Shown here: in pieces, positions 36,579 through 41,208 of the stretch
How positions within the stretch are numbered: the first letter of the stretch is position 1
Layout of the letters: the number at the start of each line of letters is the position of its first letter
Source: Acidobacteriota bacterium
GTDB taxonomy: Bacteria > Actinomycetota > Actinomycetes > Actinomycetales > Microbacteriaceae
Reading direction: 5' to 3'
Length of the DNA stretch: 41,208 bases
NCBI GenBank assembly: GCA_019351995.1
Contig: JABBOD010000004.1
Span: 55,848 to 97,055 of the forward strand
The notes under the pieces: model-generated
The model's input: the letters and a program-made list of their open reading frames with translations, nothing else
Databases searched by the model: none
What the model was told of the DNA's origin: nothing
Translations under genes and position numbers: made by a program

Positions 36579-36594
36579 TCGAACATATGTTCGA
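36579..36594 (-). promoter_or_regulatory. Perfect SOS (LexA) box upstream of imuA
   Basis: TCGAACATATGTTCGA matches the SOS consensus exactly and differs from the imuB box by one base and from the HNH box in its last base. It ends 10 bp before the imuA ATG at 36568. The TATGTT inside it could be the -10. Confidence 0.92.
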
Positions 36595-36617
36595 TCATGT
36601 CAACGGGTGGGGCGGGC

Positions 36618-36629
36618 TAGCCTGAACCC
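36618..36629 (+). promoter_or_regulatory. Leaderless-type -10 element for the DUF2834 gene
   Basis: TAGCCT (36618-36623) ends 6 nt before the ATG at 36630. It shares the 61-bp gap with the imuA SOS box. Confidence 0.5.
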
Positions 36630-36968
36630 ATGAATCCCTGGCCGCGTGTTGCCGTCGTGTATCTCATCATGGCGATCCTGGGGCTGGTCGGCACCTGGAC
36701 CTTCAACATCATCGCGATCACGCAGAGCAGCCCCTTCGTGAGCGAATGGCTGGGCAATCCACCCGCCACGCAGTCCCTGCAGCTCGATCTGCTGGTCGTG
36801 GCAGCGGCGGCCGGCGTGTTCATCGTGATCGAGGGACGACGCATCGGAATCCGCCACGCCTGGCTGTTCCTGCCACTGGCGGCGTTCACCGCTGCCGCGT
36901 TCGCCGTGCCGCTGTTCCTCGCGTTGCGCGAACGAAAGCTGGCGAGTCAGTCGAGCGCTACGCCCTGA
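36630..36968 (+). CDS. DUF2834 membrane protein
   Basis: A 112-residue protein with three hydrophobic helices (about 8-30, 50-68 and 75-97) and a short charged tail. The pattern, with TWTFNI near the end of the first helix and conserved charges between helices two and three, fits DUF2834, a family of unknown function. Its last 11 bp overlap the end of the convergent aldehyde dehydrogenase gene. It is not obviously linked in function to either neighbour. Confidence 0.85.
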   Translation: MNPWPRVAVVYLIMAILGLVGTWTFNIIAITQSSPFVSEWLGNPPATQSLQLDLLVVAAAAGVFIVIEGRRIGIRHAWLFLPLAAFTAAAFAVPLFLALRERKLASQSSATP

Positions 36969-38721
36969 ATGCCGAGAGGAAGATGCCGGGCATCTTCAGC
37001 CAGCTGGGCTTCTGCGCAAACCGTGTCAGCAGCCGGCCCGTCGTCGCCGCCGAACGCGCCGTCACGAACCACGGCGGCTTCGGAAAGAGCGCGAACTCGC
37101 CGTGCACCGCCGAACGCGGGAACGGGCGGAACGGACCGGTGACCACCGTGCGCTCGGTGTGGTCGAGCAGCAGCGCATTGTGGACGACCCCGATTCCGGA
37201 TTGCACCATGTCGAGGGTGTGACCCGGGAACGCCCCCCAGGAGGCGCCAGCGCTCAGGAATCCGAGACCGGTCCAACTGTTGATCGCGATGGTGCCGTAG
37301 CGGAGGGCCGCGATCGCGGTGTCGAAGCCAGCACCCAGGCGCTTGCGCTCGGCTGGATCGATGAGCAGGTTGGCGCCGAGGGTCCCGATGAAATCCGCGT
37401 TGACGGTCTTGACCGCGGCATCCAGGAAGGCCTGTCCGGTACCGGCCACCTCGATCACACCGAGCACAGGGGAGAAGGTCTCCGTCTTCTCGAGGTACGA
37501 GGCATCGTCATCCGCGTGGATGTCGACCAGCAGTCGCGTGCCGCGTGCCAGCTTCTGCGCGTTCGGGTAGCAGGCAGCGGCATCCGAGACCCGGTTGTCG
37601 CTGCCGGGATACCAGGCCTTCCGGCCCGGAGACCGCTCGAGCGCTGAGCGCAGCTCCTCGAGGAAGGCGGCCTTCTGAGGCCAGTCAGCACTCAGCACGA
37701 CGATCTGGCCGGCGATGCAGTTGTACCCGCCGTTGTGCAGCCGCATGGTCGCCACATGCTCGGCTTGATAACGCAGGTCCCGCTTCGTCCAGAGGCTCGG
37801 AACCATGATGATCGGGGAGACACCGCCCAACTCGCTGGTGATCGGTTTCTTCAGCAGGGGAGTGCCCGCCGCGCGGCGGGCCGCACCCTCGGCGCCAGGA
37901 CCCCAGACGATGGCGTCGTGCGTCAACGCACTGCCCGTGATGTGCACGTGGTGCACCCCGGGATGATGCGCCAGATACGAACCTTCAGCCGCGCCGCCCT
38001 GCACGATACGGAGGAGTCCGGCATCGATCAGCGGGCGCAGAGCCGCCTCATAGACGGTCATCATCTCGCGCATGATCGGGTTCAGCTTGAGGATCGACGG
38101 CCGGTTCGACGCGACGAGTTCGTAGAGAACATCCAGAGGCGGGATCGAGGTGATGTTGCCGGCACCGAGCACCAGACCGACACCACCCGAGTGCGTCGGG
38201 GTGAGCTCGCCGAGCCCCGCCTCGCCGCGCGCCTGACCTCGGCTCACGCCGGGTCGCAACCACACCTCGGCTCGAAAACCGTGCAGCAGCAGCGCCTCAT
38301 ACGGGGTGCGGGGGAGCACCGGAACGGTCACACGTCCGCCGGGAGCCGTGCCAAGGTCGACACCATCGATCGGGGAGCGGCCGGCGGCGAGCGCCTCGAC
38401 CGATTCCGTCAGCGTCGCAACCGCCGAGAGGGTCGCGTATGGCCCTGACATCCATTCTTCGCCGACAAGCGGCGACGCCGGGTCGAGACCCTTGATGCCC
38501 GCCGCCGTGAGCGCCCAGTTGGATGCCTGGCCAGAGATCGACGCGTACAGTTCGCGGAGCAGCTGCGCGCGATCGATCAGCGAGGTGGCGGCCCAGCGCA
38601 CCGATCCTTCCGCGAGATCAGCCAGCGCCGTGTCGCAGCGGGCTCGATCGCCGGCCGCGAGAGGAGGCATGTCGGCCGCACCATTCGGGACGACCGAGCC
38701 GGACTGGTTCGAGATTGTCAT
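36958..38721 (-). CDS. Aldehyde dehydrogenase family protein
   Basis: A 587-residue NAD(P)-dependent dehydrogenase. The catalytic cysteine is C335 in NGGYNCIAGQ, the general base is E297 in TSELGGVSP, and N189 lies in LGAGNITS. It is longer than typical members (about 500), with an extended N terminus and a C-terminal tail of about 60 residues (FPRSAVHGEFALFPKPPWF region) that is seen in one large-form subgroup. The physiological aldehyde is unknown. AAGGAGAT precedes the ATG at 38721. It is divergent from the PrmC-like gene. Confidence 0.9.
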   Translation of the reverse strand: MTISNQSGSVVPNGAADMPPLAAGDRARCDTALADLAEGSVRWAATSLIDRAQLLRELYASISGQASNWALTAAGIKGLDPASPLVGEEWMSGPYATLSAVATLTESVEALAAGRSPIDGVDLGTAPGGRVTVPVLPRTPYEALLLHGFRAEVWLRPGVSRGQARGEAGLGELTPTHSGGVGLVLGAGNITSIPPLDVLYELVASNRPSILKLNPIMREMMTVYEAALRPLIDAGLLRIVQGGAAEGSYLAHHPGVHHVHITGSALTHDAIVWGPGAEGAARRAAGTPLLKKPITSELGGVSPIIMVPSLWTKRDLRYQAEHVATMRLHNGGYNCIAGQIVVLSADWPQKAAFLEELRSALERSPGRKAWYPGSDNRVSDAAACYPNAQKLARGTRLLVDIHADDDASYLEKTETFSPVLGVIEVAGTGQAFLDAAVKTVNADFIGTLGANLLIDPAERKRLGAGFDTAIAALRYGTIAINSWTGLGFLSAGASWGAFPGHTLDMVQSGIGVVHNALLLDHTERTVVTGPFRPFPRSAVHGEFALFPKPPWFVTARSAATTGRLLTRFAQKPSWLKMPGIFLSAFRA

Positions 38722-38797
38722 GGATCTCCTTCGATCGCTTCCCCCATTCTCCCTCCGAACTGTTCAGAACGGACCCATCGATGGCAAGGTCTCTTGG

Positions 38798-39565
38798 GTG
38801 ACTGAATCCGAACTCATCCGTCGGCTCCGGGCCGCCGGATGCGTGTTCGCCGAGCAGGAAGCCGCCATGCTGCGCGAACACGCGGTCGACGACACCGAAC
38901 TCGAGGCGATGACCGCTCGGCGGGTTTCGGGAGAACCGCTGGAACAGATCCTCGGCTGGGCCGAGTTCGACGGCCATCGCTTCGCGGTCGAGCCGGGAGT
39001 CTTCGTCCCCCGGCATCGCAGCGAGTTCCTCGTCGCGCAGGCGGTGGCGTGTGGGCGCCCGGGTGCGGTCGTGCTTGATCTGTGCTGCGGCATCGGGGCC
39101 CTGGGCGTTGCGGTGCGGGCTCGGCTCGGGGATGCCGAACTCCATGCGAGTGATGTCGACCCGGCAGGGGTGCGCTGCGCCCGGATCAACCTGGGATCGC
39201 AGGGTCGGGTCTACTGTGGCGACCTCTACCGCCCGCTGCCGGATGGGCTGCGTGGCCGCGTCGAGCTGCTGCTGGCGAACGCGCCATACGTGCCGAGCGG
39301 GGAGGTGCGCCTGCTCCCGCCAGAGGCGCGCGAGCACGAGAATCTCATCGCGCTCGACGGTGGCGACGACGGGCTGGCGATCCACCGCCGGGTGATCGCC
39401 GAGGCCCCTGTCTGGCTCGCGCCGGGCGGGCGCGTGTTGATCGAGGTGAGTGAGGCGCAATCGGAGGCGGCGGCATCCCTCATGCAGAGCGCCGGACTCA
39501 CGACCCGTCTCGTGGTCGATGACGAGGACACCGTTGTCGTCATCGGCACGCTGGGTGCGCGATAG
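38798..39565 (+). CDS. PrmC-related protein N5-glutamine methyltransferase (putative)
   Basis: A 255-residue SAM-dependent methyltransferase related to the release-factor methylase HemK/PrmC. Motif I is VVLDLCCGIGALG (92-103), the acidic motif is ASDVDP, and the catalytic-type motif reads N161-A-P-Y164 in place of NPPY. A conserved LPPEAREHE to ALDGGDDGL stretch follows, as in the paralogous group named putative protein N5-glutamine methyltransferase. The GTG at 38798 is chosen for family length; an upstream in-frame ATG overlaps the divergent gene start. A methyl acceptor other than release factors is possible. Confidence 0.88.
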   Translation: MTESELIRRLRAAGCVFAEQEAAMLREHAVDDTELEAMTARRVSGEPLEQILGWAEFDGHRFAVEPGVFVPRHRSEFLVAQAVACGRPGAVVLDLCCGIGALGVAVRARLGDAELHASDVDPAGVRCARINLGSQGRVYCGDLYRPLPDGLRGRVELLLANAPYVPSGEVRLLPPEAREHENLIALDGGDDGLAIHRRVIAEAPVWLAPGGRVLIEVSEAQSEAAASLMQSAGLTTRLVVDDEDTVVVIGTLGAR

Positions 39566-39571
39566 CAATCG

Positions 39572-40207
39572 CTAGAAGGGCTGGAACCCGGGGATCGGGT
39601 GCTCGGCGAAGTACCACGTCAGGATCGTGAAGCTCGCCACATTGATGATCACACTCAGCCAGAACTTCCGTCGGAAGCTCAGCTTGCGGGTCTTGTGTCG
39701 CAGCAGCTGCTGGGCGACGATCGCGCCCGGCCATCCTCCGATGAGGCCGACGAGCAGCAGGGTATTCTCGGGCGTGCGCCAGCGGCGTCGTCGGGCAGCC
39801 CGCTTGTCGGCGAAGTACATCACGAAGGCCAGGATGCTGAGCGCCAGATAGAGCATTCCCACCGACAGCGGCATTCCCCACCGCCATCCCGCCACCAGGT
39901 AGAGCGTGACGAACGCCGAGATCGACCCGATCCCCACGACCACCGAGGTCGGCGGCGGGGCGGGCTCCGCGCGCTCCGCTTCGATCACCGGCTGGGCCAG
40001 TACCGCCTTGGTTCGCCCCGTGTCGTCGAGTTGGACCTCGAAGGTGAGCTTCTGACCCTGATATGGCCGTGCAGCGCCGCGCTGCAGCGCCGTGAAGTGC
40101 AGGAAGATGTCGTGCCCGCCGTCCTCCGGCTTGATGAACCCGAAGCCGCGGTCGTCGTTCCACGTCGTCACGACTCCGGCGACTCGAGGAGCGGTCAGGG
40201 ACGACAT
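39572..40207 (-). CDS. Cold-shock domain fused to DUF1294 membrane domain
   Basis: A 211-residue protein. Residues 8-72 form a cold-shock (CSD) nucleic-acid-binding domain with RNP1-like GFGFI (21-25) and RNP2-like DIFLHF (33-38). Residues 85-200 contain a DUF1294 region with about four membrane helices and the basic KRAARRRRWRTPE and GGWPGAIVAQQLLRHKTRK segments. This fusion occurs in many bacteria; the role is unknown, though it would place an RNA/DNA-binding domain at the membrane. TAGCAT (minus strand, 40214-40219) ends 6 nt before the ATG. It is convergent with the PrmC-like gene at a distance of 6 bp. Confidence 0.92.
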   Translation of the reverse strand: MSSLTAPRVAGVVTTWNDDRGFGFIKPEDGGHDIFLHFTALQRGAARPYQGQKLTFEVQLDDTGRTKAVLAQPVIEAERAEPAPPPTSVVVGIGSISAFVTLYLVAGWRWGMPLSVGMLYLALSILAFVMYFADKRAARRRRWRTPENTLLLVGLIGGWPGAIVAQQLLRHKTRKLSFRRKFWLSVIINVASFTILTWYFAEHPIPGFQPF

Positions 40208-40219
40208 CCCTCGATGCTA
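40208..40219 (-). promoter_or_regulatory. Leaderless-type -10 element for the cold-shock/DUF1294 gene
   Basis: On the minus strand TAGCAT (plus-strand 40214-40219) ends 6 nt before the ATG at 40207. The intervening CGAGGG is too close to the ATG to act as a normal ribosome binding site. Confidence 0.45.
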
Positions 40220-40229
40220 CGCGGGCACC

Positions 40230-41108
40230 TCAGGCTCCGATGGCCGCCAGGCGGGGCACCAGCGGTTCGAGTTGACGCACCGCGGCCACCGGGTCGGGTC
40301 CGATGTTCGCGAGCTCGACCAACGAGACACCGAGCGCCGCATAGGCCTCCATGTCGCGCAGGAACCCGGCAGGATCTGCCGCGGCTTTCGGGGCAGCACC
40401 CATCATCGTGATCTTGATCTCCGAGAAGTCGCGGCCGATCTCATCGCAATGACGCTTCAGCACCTCGACCTTGTGACCGACCGTCGCCGCATCCGAGGCG
40501 AACAGGTTGCAGGCATCCGCGTACTGGGCGACCAGGCGCAGCGTCTTCTTCTCGCCACCGCCGCCGATCAGGATCGGGGGACGCGGCTTCTGCACCGCGG
40601 CGGGCACGTTGATGGTTTCGGCGAGCCGATAGTGCGCACCCGTGTACGGGCCTTCGTCGTCGCTCCACATCTGCTGCGCGATCTGCAGCGTCTCCTCGAG
40701 CCGCTCGAAACGCTCCTTCAGCTCCGGATATGGCACGCCGAGCGCCTGGTGCTCACGCTCGTACCAGGCGGCGCCGATGCCGAGGAAGGCACGTCCCTCC
40801 GACAGTACGTCGAGGGTCGTGATGATCTTCGCGAGCAGGCCAGGATGCCGGTAGGTGACGCCCGTGACCATCAGGCCCAGCTGCATCCGGTTGGTCACCG
40901 CCGCCACGAAGCCGAGCGAGGTGTAACCCTCGAGCATCGGATCGTGTGCGGTCGCGAACTGCTCCATCTGGAAGTAGTGGTCCATCATCGTGAACCAGCT
41001 GCTGCCGATTCCCTCGGCGGCGATGGCGGTCTCTCGCAGCAGCGGGCCCATTTTTTCGGGGCCGATGCCGGGCTGGGTGAAGTTCATGTAGTGGATACCG
41101 AGTTGCAT
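40230..41108 (-). CDS. LLM-class F420-dependent oxidoreductase
   Basis: A 292-residue luciferase-like monooxygenase-fold enzyme. It starts MQLGIHYMNF and has the TIM-barrel landmarks GLMVTGVTYRHPGLLAKIITTLDVLSEGRAFLGIGAAWYEREH and PPILIGGGGEKKTLRLVAQYADACN typical of the F420-using group, common in actinobacteria. The substrate is unknown. The frame also has a GTG at 41117, but TAACGT (minus strand) overlaps that codon and ends 7 nt before the ATG at 41108, so I take the ATG. F420 use is inferred from the family. Confidence 0.92.
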   Translation of the reverse strand: MQLGIHYMNFTQPGIGPEKMGPLLRETAIAAEGIGSSWFTMMDHYFQMEQFATAHDPMLEGYTSLGFVAAVTNRMQLGLMVTGVTYRHPGLLAKIITTLDVLSEGRAFLGIGAAWYEREHQALGVPYPELKERFERLEETLQIAQQMWSDDEGPYTGAHYRLAETINVPAAVQKPRPPILIGGGGEKKTLRLVAQYADACNLFASDAATVGHKVEVLKRHCDEIGRDFSEIKITMMGAAPKAAADPAGFLRDMEAYAALGVSLVELANIGPDPVAAVRQLEPLVPRLAAIGA

Positions 41109-41121
41109 GATCTTCACGTTA
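41109..41121 (-). promoter_or_regulatory. Leaderless-type -10 element for the LLM oxidoreductase gene
   Basis: TAACGT on the minus strand (plus-strand 41116-41121) ends 7 nt before the ATG at 41108 and argues for that start. The remaining 87 bp to the window end show nothing else I can define, apart from a possible TAGA-type element beginning at the very last bases. Confidence 0.45.
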
Positions 41122-41208
41122 CGCCCGCCAGCGAGTCACGCATGACGGCCAGGGGAGAACCACATGGTCCCGCCTGCGGAACGGTGTCGTTCGCCGTCCC
41201 CACCTAGA

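Noticed and set aside
36569..36598. Longer imuA start at 36598
   Set aside because: It would place the SOS box inside the coding sequence; the ATG at 36568 just after the box is more likely.
41164..41208. Possible start of a new plus-strand gene (ATG with GGGGAG upstream) running off the window
   Set aside because: Only 15 codons are visible, with no recognisable sequence, and the region may instead be a promoter for a gene outside the window.

Overview
The window reads as chromosomal core DNA of a high-GC actinobacterium, most likely Microbacteriaceae (order Micrococcales). The grounds are strong G/C bias at third codon positions, an actinobacterial gene repertoire (SUF operon with an embedded Rieske ferredoxin, DUF3099/SURF1 cluster, divergent glgC/glgA, ImuA-ImuB-DnaE2 mutasome, DUF222-HNH endonuclease, F420-type LLM oxidoreductase), actinobacterial SOS boxes and many leaderless-type promoters. 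I recognise about 41 protein genes. I see no rRNA or tRNA gene, CRISPR array, IS element, integrase or prophage gene.

Layout. 1-2145: the end of a SUF Fe-S assembly operon (sufD, Rieske ferredoxin, sufC, sufT-like). 2223-4337: an SOS-boxed DUF222-HNH endonuclease and the biotin transporter bioY. 4484-6082: an ABC-F ATPase. 6109-7510: SURF1, a small Cys/His protein and DUF3099, in one overlapping operon. 7574-9431: FabG, then GNAT and SerB. 9467-12754: glycogen/maltosyl metabolism (glgC divergent from glgA/glgM) plus an orphan ABC ATPase. 12842-13151: ribosomal protein L31 type B with a clear terminator. 13182-18511: a serine hydrolase, a DnaQ-Nudix fusion, an alpha/beta hydrolase, a glycosyltransferase and a histidine phosphatase. 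18516-21525: a sirtuin, a SpoU methyltransferase and a D,D-carboxypeptidase. 21522-26751: an SGNH hydrolase, DNA polymerase IV, a DEAH helicase and aspartate aminotransferase. 26761-28074: an SGNH-GAF fusion. 28117-36594: dnaE2, a small membrane protein, imuB, then a cytosine permease and cytosine deaminase on the opposite strand, then imuA. 36630-41108: DUF2834, aldehyde dehydrogenase, a PrmC-like methyltransferase, a cold-shock/DUF1294 fusion and an LLM oxidoreductase.

How the genes work together. The strongest theme is DNA damage and mutagenesis. Three near-identical SOS (LexA) boxes precede the HNH gene, imuB and imuA, and the imuB box probably drives imuB, a small membrane gene and dnaE2 as one unit. 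PolIV, a helicase and a proofreading-exonuclease/Nudix fusion lie in the same window without visible SOS boxes. The mutasome is split by a two-gene cytosine-salvage unit (NCS1 permease and a deaminase of the yeast FCY1 type), which is the most unusual arrangement here. About a dozen genes have a TANNNT element 6-8 nt before the start codon, which fits leaderless transcription. Many convergent pairs overlap or are separated by only a few bases. No stretch above about 290 bp lacks a gene; the largest gap, 33542-33828, holds divergent regulatory signals.
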